Shown here: positions 8,949 to 18,056 of the stretch, in pieces
How the letters are laid out: each line of letters opens with the position of its first letter
How positions within the stretch are numbered: position 1 is the stretch's first letter
NCBI GenBank assembly: GCA_902764915.1
Contig: CACWXY010000013.1
Span: forward strand, 1-64,000
Reading direction: 5' to 3'
From: an uncultured Eubacteriales bacterium
GTDB taxonomy: Bacteria; Bacillota; Clostridia; Christensenellales; Aristaeellaceae
DNA: 64,000 bases
The notes under the pieces: model-generated
The model's database searches: none
What the model was told of the DNA's origin: nothing
Seen by the model: only the letters and a program-made list of their open reading frames with translations
Made by a program: the position numbers and the translations under genes

Positions 8949-9830
8949 ATGTCAAATCATATCATTGATCTGCCCGGCATCAGCAATGCCCGTGACCTGG
9001 GCGGATACGCCGTGGGGGACAGGAAGGTTCAGTCCGGTGCGTTGCTCAGGAGCGCACGGCTGGATCAGGCACAGTCGGCAGCGATTGCGCGGCTGGTGCG
9101 GGAATACCGTGTCCAGACTGTTGTGGATTTCCGCATGACGGAGGAACGACAGGGTATGCCGGACCCGGAGATTCCCTGTGCGGACAGTCTTTTCCTGCCG
9201 GTTACGGACATGAGAGACCTGATGTCAGCCAATCCGGCACTGCAGAAGATGCTCGGCGGGTCACCGGAGGAAGCGCTGGCAGAGAGCAGAAAGATGATGA
9301 CCATGTATACCGATCCCCGGACGGATCGAATCGCCATGTTCCAGCAGATGTGTGAGTACGGCATGGTCAATCCGGACATCTATCTGGGCTTTCTGTTCAG
9401 CGAACGGGGCAAGCAGGCTTACAGGGCGTTCTTTCAGGCGCTTCTCTCCATCCAAGAAAGCAGGGCGATTCTGTGGCACTGTACCGACGGCAAGGACCGC
9501 ACAGGCTGTGCGGCCATGCTTGTGCTGTTTGCCCTTGGCGCCAGCCGGGAAACGGTGATGCAAGATTACCTCATGACCAACGAAGTCAACGCGCAGAAGC
9601 TGAACGCCATCCGGGAGCAGGCAGCGTTCCATCGCATGGAGAAAGAAAAGCAGGAGATGCTGCTGTTCCTCTCCGGTGGCGCGTCGGAGGCTTTTATGAG
9701 CCGGGCAATTGACACGCTGCTTGAAAGGTATGGATCGGCGGAAAACTACCTTGAACAGGAACTGGGCATTGGCGCGGCTGAACGCGAAGCGCTGAGAGCA
9801 CGATTTCTGGAAAAGAGCACAAGTGCATGA
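8949..9830 (+). CDS. Tyrosine-protein phosphatase (PF13350-type)
   Basis: 293 residues. The N-terminus GISNARDLGGY and the catalytic P-loop HCTDGKDRTG (about 177-186, nucleophile cysteine and arginine) are the hallmarks of the bacterial tyrosine/lipid phosphatase family related to IphP and LipA. The ATG at 8949 follows AGGAAG with suitable spacing, and the conserved family start lies just downstream. The substrate cannot be read from sequence. The gene stands alone between two decayed stretches. Confidence 0.88.
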   Translation: MSNHIIDLPGISNARDLGGYAVGDRKVQSGALLRSARLDQAQSAAIARLVREYRVQTVVDFRMTEERQGMPDPEIPCADSLFLPVTDMRDLMSANPALQKMLGGSPEEALAESRKMMTMYTDPRTDRIAMFQQMCEYGMVNPDIYLGFLFSERGKQAYRAFFQALLSIQESRAILWHCTDGKDRTGCAAMLVLFALGASRETVMQDYLMTNEVNAQKLNAIREQAAFHRMEKEKQEMLLFLSGGASEAFMSRAIDTLLERYGSAENYLEQELGIGAAEREALRARFLEKSTSA

Positions 9831-9888
9831 AAGAATGAAGGAAGAAAAAGCATTCGCAGGCAATAGGGGAGGATGCACGCGAAGGAAA

Positions 9889-10340
9889 TCAATGTCAGCA
9901 GCAGTCATAGACAGGGCGGTCAGGGAACCATCTATCGCCTGGACGCAGAAACCATCATAAAGCTTAGTTATCCAGGCTGCACCTGGAGGCTGTTGAGAAG
10001 GAGCGCACCGCAGCCAGGGCGATGCTGAAGCCGGGGATTCACGCGGCATTTTCTTTCGGTACGGTAAAGTTCGGGAATTCCTGCGGTGTAATCTTTGAAA
10101 AGATTACGGTACGCTGGCCCGCGCCATGGGCACGGAATTGGAGAAACTGCCTGTGTACCACAATCTGTCCAGTGAGCTGCAGGCATTCATGATCCTGACG
10201 GTATTCATCCGAAGCTGAAGCCTTCGCTGCACATACAGGCGGATTGCCTTTCGTACTGGATGAGTGCGGAAGAGATTCCCACCATGCATGCGCTTGCTGA
10301 TGCTGTGTGGGACATGGATACCATTATTTACGGCGATTTT
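9889..10340 (+). pseudogene. Frameshifted kinase relic related to the STAS-fused kinase
   Basis: One frame reads GGQGTIYRLDAETIIKL, the glycine loop of the same kinase family as the domain at 7.4-8.3 kb. A shift then gives LEAVEKERTAARAMLKPG and FSFGTVKFGNSCGVIFEKI, matching the next strands of that domain (LEQIEAEREAARRAFLLG, AFDTVRVGESYGTVYEM). Later fragments in other frames (LARAMGTELEKLP, then a WDMDTIIYGDFHPD-like segment) follow in family order. At least three frame changes and several stops make this non-functional. It looks like a decayed second copy. Confidence 0.7.
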
Positions 10341-11890
10341 CATCCGGATGTGCCGGACTGAAATCAGGCACGCCTCTTGATGACCTGTATACGGTATTAT
10401 GCGATATGATCTCTGCTCCCCGGAGTATGCCGCACATGTGCGAAGTTTCTCAGGGAATGCCGGCGAAGCGCTGCACTCGGGTAGGAGAGAGGTTCTTTTC
10501 CATGTACTATCAAAGCCAGTCTCCGAAGGTCATCGGCAGGAACCTGCAGAGCCGGGGCGATTCCTTCTTTCTGATGCTCTTCCTGGGAGAAGCGAAACTG
10601 CATCCCGAGCCGGAAAATGGCAGTGCCGCAGATCGCAGAGTGTGCATTCCGCGGGGCGGTACTGCCGAATGCACAGGCGAAGCACCTTCTGGGACAGGAT
10701 CCCCTGTGTCAATCCGGGAAACGCGCGGCGATTGATATGTTCAAGCATAAAGCCGCTGCCATGGCTGATTCTGCCATGCCTGCGGCTTTGCTGATTTCAG
10801 GGATTGCATCCCATCGTTTCCTACGGTTTTCCTCGACTATGCCGGGGACAGAGTTTATTGGGTCGGTTCCCTGCCATGGGTGTATCTGCCTTGCGCAGCA
10901 CAGCAATGCCCCGCTGCCGGATCACAGGCTTCAGACACTTCTCTCTTACTCTTCTGTCTGCGTCATCGAGATGCCTTCCGGGAATATCGTGCAGAATGCG
11001 TGAATTATATATACGCAGATGCTGGGCTTCAGATCGTTCCCGTGCATCCGTTCCCATTGAGAGGAGGCAGCTGCGCCGTTTCCTCTATCATCAGGTTCGG
11101 ATTCTGCATGCCTTTCCTGCCTGGGACAGATGTGCTGCCGGGGTTCTGCCAGTCGAAAATTCACAGTGTTTTTTTCCATGATGCAGTATGCCTTATCCTA
11201 TGGGTATCAGAATGCCATGGTACGATGATGAATTGTGATTTCTGCGCATTTCGCGTATCCCCGGATTCACTGCCTGCTGAGACGCTTTCATGTCGTGACA
11301 GTCTTTATTCTGCCCATAGTGTCAAGTCGTAAGTGTTGATTTTCCTGAGTTTTTTCCATCAGTTTCATACAGATGAGCCGCAACTACAGACATTTTCTGC
11401 ATCCATGTGCGGAAAATAGTGGTTTTTTTGGGTGAAGCAAACACAAACGCCTTCAAAATGGTTTGCGGCCATATTCAATCCCTCTTACCGCTACGGCACC
11501 AACTCTCCCATTCCAACAGGGTCACCGGGAGATCCGGGCCCTCACTACCTTCGTTCTGCCTGTCCATAGCCTGGGTGTCAGCAATGCTGTTTTGCGAGGT
11601 CATGCCCCATGAATAAAACTGTGCTGACAACTGGCTCACCTGTATGAAACTGACGGATACCTGCTGCTATCCAGCACCCTGCTGGGTGGACGTTACCTGG
11701 ATTTCAGTCTGCTGTTTTAACAGATTGGTTTGTCACGAAAGTGTACGTTTCATATGGTATCATAAAATTTGTGGAATAGGATTTTTATGTGCAAACGGGC
11801 AGAGACTGGGAAAAAATCATCAATGATTCTTGACAGTCCAGGACCGTATTCCACAATGAAATCACAGCTGAAAAAGGGGGTTGGGCTGTT
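10341..11890. other. Long region without an intact gene
   Basis: About 1.5 kb of broken frames. I found no intact gene and could not assign the fragments to a family. With the kinase relic before it, the stretch looks like decayed accessory DNA. Confidence 0.5.
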
Positions 11891-13078
11891 ATGCAGGATG
11901 TGTCGATTCAGATGATGGGTGCCTTTGTGATCCGCTGCGGTGATCAGGAGCATTCACGTCTGGCCATTAAAAGCCACAAGGGCGTCAGTCTTGTAGAATA
12001 CCTGATTCTCCATGAGGGGCAGGTTGTCTCCAACCATAGACTGTACAGGGAATTCTGGTCAGGCCGCCTGGGCGGCGCACCGGAAGTGGCATTGAAAACA
12101 CTGGTCAGCCGCACCCGTGCGCTCCTGAATGAAACGATTCCGGATCTGGGGCGCTGCATTGTCTCCGAAAAGGGCGGATATACCTGGAAAACGGACGGGC
12201 ATGTGACGGCGGATGCGTCTGAAATTCTCGCCATCGTAGCGGAATGCAAGAAAAAGCCGGATTTTACCAGGAAAAAGGAACTGATTACGCGACTGCAGGA
12301 ACTGTATGTAGCCGATCTGTTTCAGACTGGAGACATGAATGATGGACTGTCGCTGACCAACTGGTTGCACCGGGAATACCTGGATGCGGTGAGTACATAT
12401 ATCGTAGAGCTCAGAGCGCGGGAAGCTTACAATGAGATCTGCGATGTATGCAGAAAGGCCATAAAAGTGGATGAACTGGACGATAATCTTCAGCTGGAGC
12501 TGATGCAGGCCCTGGTAAACCTGAACCGCACACAGGATGCGGTTGCCGCATATCAGCGTGTGGCGCGCTCTTCACGCAAGTATCTGGACAGTGAACCCGC
12601 AGAAAATCTGCAGGAATACTATCAGACGATTGTGAAGGCAGGCGATCAGATCAAGGTAAATCTGGATGTCATCCGCAATGAACTGGCACAGCAGGATCAT
12701 GAACCTCAGACGCCGTTCATCTGCGATTACCGGACATTCAAGGAGTTCTACAACATTCAGATGCGGAATCTGGAACGCTTCGGGCATACTATGTCGCTGG
12801 GCATGATCATGCTGGGAGAGAACAGTGATGACGTGGACGCCATTCGACTGGAAGGCGCCATGGCTACACTGATTGAAATCCTGCGTCGGAGTCTGCGCAA
12901 GGGCGATATTGTGACGCGCTTTTCTTCTTCCATTGTGGCGCTGCTTCTGCCGACTGTGCATTATCAGACAGGCAATGTGGTCATGGAGCGTATCCAGCAG
13001 ATCTTCCGACAGACCTACCCTGACAAGGACCTTCCTTTCTATTACAGGGTAAGCCTTCTGGGCGGCACGCCTGACTGA
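11891..13078 (+). CDS. Transcriptional regulator: winged helix, BTAD and degenerate GGDEF-like domain
   Basis: 395 residues. Residues 1-100 form an OmpR/SARP-type winged helix (a VALKTLVSRTRALL recognition region and the GGYTW hairpin). Residues 120-245 form a helical BTAD domain (EAYNEICDVCRKAI, LMQALVNLNRTQDAVAAYQ). Residues 280-393 resemble a GGDEF fold without the active GGDEF motif (LRKGDIVTRFSSSIVALLLPT). A ligand-sensing role for the last domain is inference. The gene ends 14 bp before the start of the xylanase, so the two are probably co-transcribed and the regulator may control it. The ribosome site AAAAAGGGGG lies near 11873. Confidence 0.82.
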   Translation: MQDVSIQMMGAFVIRCGDQEHSRLAIKSHKGVSLVEYLILHEGQVVSNHRLYREFWSGRLGGAPEVALKTLVSRTRALLNETIPDLGRCIVSEKGGYTWKTDGHVTADASEILAIVAECKKKPDFTRKKELITRLQELYVADLFQTGDMNDGLSLTNWLHREYLDAVSTYIVELRAREAYNEICDVCRKAIKVDELDDNLQLELMQALVNLNRTQDAVAAYQRVARSSRKYLDSEPAENLQEYYQTIVKAGDQIKVNLDVIRNELAQQDHEPQTPFICDYRTFKEFYNIQMRNLERFGHTMSLGMIMLGENSDDVDAIRLEGAMATLIEILRRSLRKGDIVTRFSSSIVALLLPTVHYQTGNVVMERIQQIFRQTYPDKDLPFYYRVSLLGGTPD

Positions 13079-13092
13079 AGGAGATGGGAAGC

Positions 13093-14292
13093 ATGCGTGG
13101 GAAAAGATGGCTTGTGATAGCGGTATGTCTGTGTCTTCTGGCCGGGGCGGCGCTTTCACAGGCAGAGGGTGTACTGTATGAGGCGGCTGGAGCCTATGGA
13201 ATGAAAATGGGTGCAGCGCTGTCCTTTTCACAGATGAAGGATAAGGCGTACCTCGCGCTTCTGGAAAAGCACTTCAATTCTGTGACAATGACCAACGAAA
13301 TGAAGGCATATTCGCTGCTGGACCAGAAAGCGTCCATGGCAGCGGAGGACGGGATGCCGCGCATGAATTACTGGGCAGCCGATCAGATGGTCGGCTGGGC
13401 TGCGGAGCATGGCATCGGTGTGCGCGGGCATGTTCTGGTCTGGGATGCGTACATGCTTGACTGGTATTTCCACGAAGACTATGATACAAAGAAGCCTTAC
13501 GCGGATGCGCAGACCATTGCCCGGCGCACGGAGTCCTATATTCACTCTGTGATTACGCATTTTGAGGAAAAATTCCCGGGCGTTGTCTACTGCTGGGACG
13601 TAGTCAATGAAGCTGTCGGCGACAATGCCGGCGAGTACGAGCCAGATGATGCACGGCATCTGCGGACTATGCGCAGCGGCGGAGAAAACCTGTTCCGGAC
13701 CTATATGGGGGATACCTATGTGGAACAGGCATTCCTGTATGCCAGGGACTGTGTGGACGAACTGGGCGCGGACATTCGTCTGTACTATAATGACTACAAT
13801 GCCTACTTCCAGGACAAGGCAGAGGCCATCATGCAGCTGGCTCAGAGCGTAAACCATTTTGCGAAGAATGCGGATGGCACAGATCGGAAACTGCTGGATG
13901 GGATCGGCATGCAGGGGTATATTGGCGGATATGGCACACAGAACGGATGCCTGGTGGACAGTCATCTGGATATGATTCGGAAAGCCATTGAAGGGTATGC
14001 GGCATTGGGCCTGGAAGTGCAGATCACGGAAATGGCCGTGCGCAATTTTGAAAAGGATAAGGCGGAAGCGCATGCGGTTTTCTACGGCAAGCTCTTTGAA
14101 GTCTTCAAGGGACTGTATGCAGACGGTGCGAATCCACTGTGCGCAGTCTCTATCTGGGGTTTGACCGATTATCCCACAGAGCCGAAAGGCACGTATGTCT
14201 ATAACCTGAACAGCCCCTATGGCGGTCTGTTCACGGAAAAGCTGGAAGAGAAGGAAGCCCTGACACGGGTGTTGGACGTATTACAGAAATGA
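13093..14292 (+). CDS. Secreted endo-1,4-beta-xylanase, glycoside hydrolase family 10
   Basis: 399 residues with a signal peptide (about 1-24). The GH10 hallmarks are present: the N-terminal TMTNEMKAYS strand, HVLVWD, the acid/base glutamate in YCWDVVNEAV (about E173), and the nucleophile glutamate in VQITEMAVR (about E312). SIWGLTDYP also matches the GH10 C-terminal strand. It cleaves internal xylan bonds outside the cell. The ATG at 13093 has GGAG 9 bases upstream; the ATG at 13084 would abut that site. A clear terminator follows. Together with uxuA/uxuB elsewhere in the window it indicates use of plant hemicellulose. Confidence 0.95.
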   Translation: MRGKRWLVIAVCLCLLAGAALSQAEGVLYEAAGAYGMKMGAALSFSQMKDKAYLALLEKHFNSVTMTNEMKAYSLLDQKASMAAEDGMPRMNYWAADQMVGWAAEHGIGVRGHVLVWDAYMLDWYFHEDYDTKKPYADAQTIARRTESYIHSVITHFEEKFPGVVYCWDVVNEAVGDNAGEYEPDDARHLRTMRSGGENLFRTYMGDTYVEQAFLYARDCVDELGADIRLYYNDYNAYFQDKAEAIMQLAQSVNHFAKNADGTDRKLLDGIGMQGYIGGYGTQNGCLVDSHLDMIRKAIEGYAALGLEVQITEMAVRNFEKDKAEAHAVFYGKLFEVFKGLYADGANPLCAVSIWGLTDYPTEPKGTYVYNLNSPYGGLFTEKLEEKEALTRVLDVLQK

Positions 14293-14297
14293 TCATC

Positions 14298-14323
14298 AGC
14301 CGCTGCGACGCAGCGGCTTTTTT
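14298..14323 (+). terminator. Rho-independent terminator after the xylanase gene
   Basis: Hairpin AGCCGCTGCG/CGCAGCGGCT followed by six T. The ribosome site of the next gene (GGAGG) begins right after the T run, so read-through would be needed for co-expression. Confidence 0.9.
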
Positions 14324-14332
14324 GGAGGCAGC

Positions 14333-14920
14333 ATGCAGGAAATCAGACAAGGCCGGGACATGGAGAAAAGGGAAGCGAGGCGCAGGGCACGGAGCAGGCA
14401 TCAGGCACTGTGTCAGGCGGAGCAGGAGAGGGCCGACCGGGCCATTGAAAAGGCAATCCTGGAAAGTGATGCCTTCCGGGAAGCCAATCGGATTTTCACC
14501 TATCTCAGCATACCCGGTGAGCCGGACACCTGGGGTATTGTGAGAACCGCGCTGGCCATGGGAAAAACAGTGTGCGTGCCCCGCTGTCTTCCCTGTGGCA
14601 TCATGCAGGCGGTACAGATCAGAAGCCTGGAAGGCCTGATTCCGACGACGTGGGGCATTCAGGAACCGGCGGATACAGAGGAAGCGGAAACCCAAATGCA
14701 CTGGGACCTGATCCTGGTCCCCTGTGTCAGTGCCGGAAGGGATGGGAGACGCCTGGGGCATGGCGCCGGATACTATGACCGCTTTCTGGTACAGTGCACG
14801 GGCACGACATTCTGTCTTTGCTATGCGGCGCTGATGGAGAATGCGCTTCCCGTGGACGAAACGGACGTGCTGATGGACTTCATTGTCAGCGAAAGGGGTA
14901 TAGAGAAAGTCGAGGCATAG
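14333..14920 (+). CDS. 5-formyltetrahydrofolate cyclo-ligase
   Basis: 195 residues. It converts 5-formyl-THF plus ATP to 5,10-methenyl-THF. The N-terminal basic/helical region (REARRRARSRHQAL), the YLSIPGEPDT strand and the ligand motif GRRLGHGAGYYDRF (about 139-152) define the family. GGAGG lies 4 bases before the ATG at 14333, directly after the upstream terminator; the ATG at 14360 is a possible alternative start that matches the usual family N-terminus. Confidence 0.93.
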   Translation: MQEIRQGRDMEKREARRRARSRHQALCQAEQERADRAIEKAILESDAFREANRIFTYLSIPGEPDTWGIVRTALAMGKTVCVPRCLPCGIMQAVQIRSLEGLIPTTWGIQEPADTEEAETQMHWDLILVPCVSAGRDGRRLGHGAGYYDRFLVQCTGTTFCLCYAALMENALPVDETDVLMDFIVSERGIEKVEA

Positions 14921-15048
14921 CGCCTGCGTTTTACGGCGTTCACCATGCCAGGCGTTTTGCTTTGGCAGGCAGTCCGGCATGGTGCAGAACAGGGCAGGAA
15001 GAAAGGGAAAGAAGGGCCTGCTGAGGCATATCTGTATTGGCCCAGGCG

Positions 15049-15534
15049 TCAGAGAAGGGCGGTCAGTGTCTGCAGGGCCGTATACTCCCGCAGGTACAGC
15101 CCCCGCCGCATTTCATCATAAGGCGCATACTCTGCGTGCCGAGCAAAGATCGCGATCGCTTCTTCCAGAGGCAGCCATCTTGGTTCCATACCGACCTGCT
15201 TCTCACGCTCGGTCAGACGGATTTCTGCTTCTCCCACAATCGTGCCCAGAAAGAATCGGCTGACAAATCTCCGATCCTCATAATATTCCCGAAGCTCCAG
15301 CACGCAGGGGGACGGCTGGATCAGGACGCCTGTTTCCTCGGCAACTTCCCGGACACAGCAGGCGCTTTCGTCTTCGCCTTCCTCCAGCCCGCCTCCCGGA
15401 ATCATCCATTGATCTGTCTTTGTCTCATAGGACAGGAGCAGCTGATGCTCCCGGATGACAATTCCGCGGCAGCCGATGCGGGTTTTCTTCCAGTGCCCGC
15501 AATAGTTGTCACCGGTGATTTCCAAGGTCTTCAT
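15049..15534 (-). CDS. NUDIX hydrolase
   Basis: 161 residues. A full NUDIX box, GGGLEEGEDESACCVREVAEETG, lies near 47-69 with the expected Glu/Gly pattern (GX5EX7REVxEExG). The fold cleaves nucleoside diphosphates linked to other groups; the substrate is not predictable. It is the last gene of the minus-strand operon and its start overlaps the upstream GNAT stop by ATGA (15531-15534), so translation is coupled. Confidence 0.93.
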   Translation of the reverse strand: MKTLEITGDNYCGHWKKTRIGCRGIVIREHQLLLSYETKTDQWMIPGGGLEEGEDESACCVREVAEETGVLIQPSPCVLELREYYEDRRFVSRFFLGTIVGEAEIRLTEREKQVGMEPRWLPLEEAIAIFARHAEYAPYDEMRRGLYLREYTALQTLTALL

Positions 15535-15995
15535 ACCTTCATCTCCATATACCGGCGGTACGTGCGGAAACCGGCTGCCTCATAGAATGCCAGCGCAGTT
15601 TCGTTAAACTCCCACATGTTCAGTTCCAGACGGTGAAAGCCCTGTTCCTTTGCAAAGTCCTTGATAAAGCTGAGCATTTCCGACGCAATGCCGCGTCTGC
15701 GGAAGGCTTCGTCGATACCGAGCTCGTCAATGTCCAGGTAGTTCCGCGCAAAACTGAAGGCGGTTTCCGGCTTGGTGATCGCGTGCAGTATCGCATAGCC
15801 GCACAGCACGCCCTCCTGTTCTGCGACGACAATCCGCTGGCTCGGGTCCCGGAAAATTGTCTGGATATGGTCACGGATTGCATCCGGGAACCCTGGATGG
15901 AATATGTCCGGTTCACCGGATGCGTGCAGCGCATGCACCTGTCTGCGGATCGCATTGACAGAGGCCAGATCGGATTCTTTCGCAAAGCGGATCAT
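15531..15995 (-). CDS. GNAT-family N-acetyltransferase
   Basis: 154 residues, a single GNAT domain. The acetyl-CoA pyrophosphate loop FRRRGIASEML and the terminal NETALAFYEAAGFRTYRR motif are typical. The ATG at 15995 has GGGAGG 9 bases upstream and overlaps the stop of the GNAT-nitroreductase gene (15992-15995). It is the only unfused GNAT in an operon that has three GNAT fusions. The substrate is unknown. Confidence 0.9.
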   Translation of the reverse strand: MIRFAKESDLASVNAIRRQVHALHASGEPDIFHPGFPDAIRDHIQTIFRDPSQRIVVAEQEGVLCGYAILHAITKPETAFSFARNYLDIDELGIDEAFRRRGIASEMLSFIKDFAKEQGFHRLELNMWEFNETALAFYEAAGFRTYRRYMEMKV

Positions 15996-17014
15996 CTTGG
16001 TATGCCTCCCTTCGGAAAACCGTTGAACCAGGCGCGCTCTGAGAACGCTTTTTTCTTTGGCGCAGACGGGTCGGATGCGGCGATGCCCACCGGCAGGATA
16101 CAGACAAGCGAATAGGTGTCCGGAACCCCGAGAAGGCATGCGATCCTGTCACCGATCCTGTCCGTATCGGTGATGTGGCCTTCATACCAGCAGCTCTGAT
16201 ATCCGAGCGCAGTGATAGCCAGCAGCATATTCTCAATGGCGGCTGCATAGTCCTGTGTGGCAAAGCATCGGTCATGGCAGGCGGGGATCCGCTGTGACAG
16301 GACGCAGATCATGGCAGGCGCTGTTTCCGCGACCGGCGGGTCAATCACTGCCTTTATGGCGCGCAGGAGCGCAGGATCATCGACAGCGATAAGGCTGACT
16401 GTCTGCTTGTTGCAACCGGAAGGCGCGGAAAGCCCTGCCTCCATAATGGCCGTGAGATGCACCCGAGGAACTTGATCCGGCCTGTAGGCGCCGCGATAGC
16501 TGTGCCGGTTCAGAAGAAGGCCCAGCAGTTGTTGCTGGTTTTCAGGAATCCGGTATTTTTCCAGCCGGTACAGATGTTCTTCGTCCATGCTGTCGCAGCC
16601 ATTTTTGAAGACATATCCCATTTTCTGATAAAAGGGGAGACCGGTAGCAGAGGCGGGAATCTCAATCCGCCGGGCGCGAAGAGCGAACTCGTCCTTTTCC
16701 AGAGTTTCCACGATCGCGCGTCCTATGCCTCTGCCCTGATGCGCCGGGCTTACAAAGATCGTGAACAGACTGCTCTCGTCCTCTCTGTCCCAGTAGGGCC
16801 CGATGGCACCGCAGCCAAGAATGCTGCCGGCTTCCTCGGCTACATAGAAATGTGTCCAGGACGCACGCTGACGCACATGCTCCGGGGTCTGGGTTTTCGC
16901 CAGTGCCTCCATCATCTCTGCAGGGTAATCGTTCGTGTTGGAAACAAGGAGTGTACGGACGATGAGCGCGGAGACGGTTTCTGCATCCGAGTCACGGAAT
17001 CGTCGGATTGTCAT
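15992..17014 (-). CDS. GNAT acetyltransferase fused to a nitroreductase-family domain
   Basis: 340 residues. Residues 1-145 form a GNAT domain (IRRFRDSDAETVS start, the acetyl-CoA loop HQGRGIGRAIVE, and PFYQKMGYVFKNG). Residues 155-340 form a nitroreductase-like flavin fold (LLLNRHSYRGAY with the FMN arginine/serine region, LSAPSGCNKQ, YAAAIENMLLAITALGYQSCWYEG). The ATG at 17014 begins at the canonical GNAT start with GAGG upstream; the ATG at 17035 overlaps the preceding stop by ATGA and cannot be excluded. The pairing suggests two modifying activities on one substrate, which is inference. Confidence 0.87.
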   Translation of the reverse strand: MTIRRFRDSDAETVSALIVRTLLVSNTNDYPAEMMEALAKTQTPEHVRQRASWTHFYVAEEAGSILGCGAIGPYWDREDESSLFTIFVSPAHQGRGIGRAIVETLEKDEFALRARRIEIPASATGLPFYQKMGYVFKNGCDSMDEEHLYRLEKYRIPENQQQLLGLLLNRHSYRGAYRPDQVPRVHLTAIMEAGLSAPSGCNKQTVSLIAVDDPALLRAIKAVIDPPVAETAPAMICVLSQRIPACHDRCFATQDYAAAIENMLLAITALGYQSCWYEGHITDTDRIGDRIACLLGVPDTYSLVCILPVGIAASDPSAPKKKAFSERAWFNGFPKGGIPR

Positions 17015-17031
17015 GGTATCATCGCCTCTTT

Positions 17032-17997
17032 TCATAGTCTGTCCAGTTCCATACGCAGCGCGCGCTTCAGTGCGTCCCGCTTTTCTTCACTCGGAGAACA
17101 AGGCGCATGACCGTCCATCAGGGTCTGCCACACAGGCCCGGGACGGGGCGTATCGCCATGCCGTCGGGGAAAGATATGCCAGTGCATATGGCGGCTTTTT
17201 CCGGTGCCCAGCAGTTCATAGTTCAGTTTCTCCGGCTGGAAGGCATTCTGAACGGCCTCAGCGGTACGCGCCATGTCTGCGAGGAATGCCGCGCGGAACG
17301 CCGGCGAGAGCTCATGCAGTTCTGCGGCATGCTCCTTGCATAAGAGCAGTGTATACCCTTCGAAGCACTGATCATCGCCGAGCACCACATATCCGGTTTC
17401 CAGTTCCTTCACAAAGTATGGATTCCTGTCTTGTACGATGTCGCGGATTCTGTCACAGATCAGGCACTGACCTTCCGGCTGGGGATCGTTTCGCCGATAG
17501 TATTTTGCCGCAAAGGTCTCACTGCCGTCCAGCCGGGAAAAACTTGTATCCCGTACATAGACCATACCGAGCTTTTCCATGACGCGCTGGCTTTTATGGT
17601 TTGGGGCGGCAAAGATGCCGTCAATGGCTTCTACGGAGCGGAACCTGCGGACATAGTCGATCAGTGCAGTCAGGTATTCAACTGTATAGCCATGTCCCCA
17701 TTGATCCCGGCGGATATTGTAGCCGATCTCCCAGGCATGCCTCTCCGGCTGATAGCGCATGCCGCCGCTTCCGATCAGTTCACCGGTGCGCTTGAGGACA
17801 ATGCCTTCATCATAGTTATCGGGGTCATTCACGTCCCGGCTCATCAGCCATGCGCGCACGTCCTCTGCCCGGTGGTAGAGCGGATAGATCATGTAGGTAT
17901 TCACCAGAGGATCCCCGCACCACAGGAAGGCCGCTTCGGCATCCTCGGGAACCAGCGGCCGGATAAGAAGATGCTCTGTTTCAAAATAGGCTTTCAT
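17032..17997 (-). CDS. GNAT acetyltransferase fused to a HIT-family hydrolase/transferase domain
   Basis: 321 residues. Residues 1-170 form a RimJ/RimL-like GNAT domain (LLIRPLVPEDAEAAFLW, the loop RRDQWGHGYTVEYL, and NHKSQRVMEKLGM). Residues 175-320 form a HIT domain with zinc-type CLIC (178-181), a YTLLLCKEHAAELHEL strand and the histidine triad HMHWHIF (270-276). HIT proteins cleave or transfer nucleotidyl groups. AAAGGAG lies 12 bases before the ATG. It is the second of three GNAT fusions in the operon. Confidence 0.88.
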   Translation of the reverse strand: MKAYFETEHLLIRPLVPEDAEAAFLWCGDPLVNTYMIYPLYHRAEDVRAWLMSRDVNDPDNYDEGIVLKRTGELIGSGGMRYQPERHAWEIGYNIRRDQWGHGYTVEYLTALIDYVRRFRSVEAIDGIFAAPNHKSQRVMEKLGMVYVRDTSFSRLDGSETFAAKYYRRNDPQPEGQCLICDRIRDIVQDRNPYFVKELETGYVVLGDDQCFEGYTLLLCKEHAAELHELSPAFRAAFLADMARTAEAVQNAFQPEKLNYELLGTGKSRHMHWHIFPRRHGDTPRPGPVWQTLMDGHAPCSPSEEKRDALKRALRMELDRL

Positions 17998-18056
17998 CGG
18001 CTGCGATCACTCCTTTCGTGAAAAAAACCAATGGTTTGTCATGACGTAAGGGCGTT

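Noticed and set aside
11330..11880. Possible insertion-sequence or transposase fragment
   Set aside because: The AT-rich, oddly composed stretch looked foreign, but no transposase motif or terminal inverted repeat could be found.
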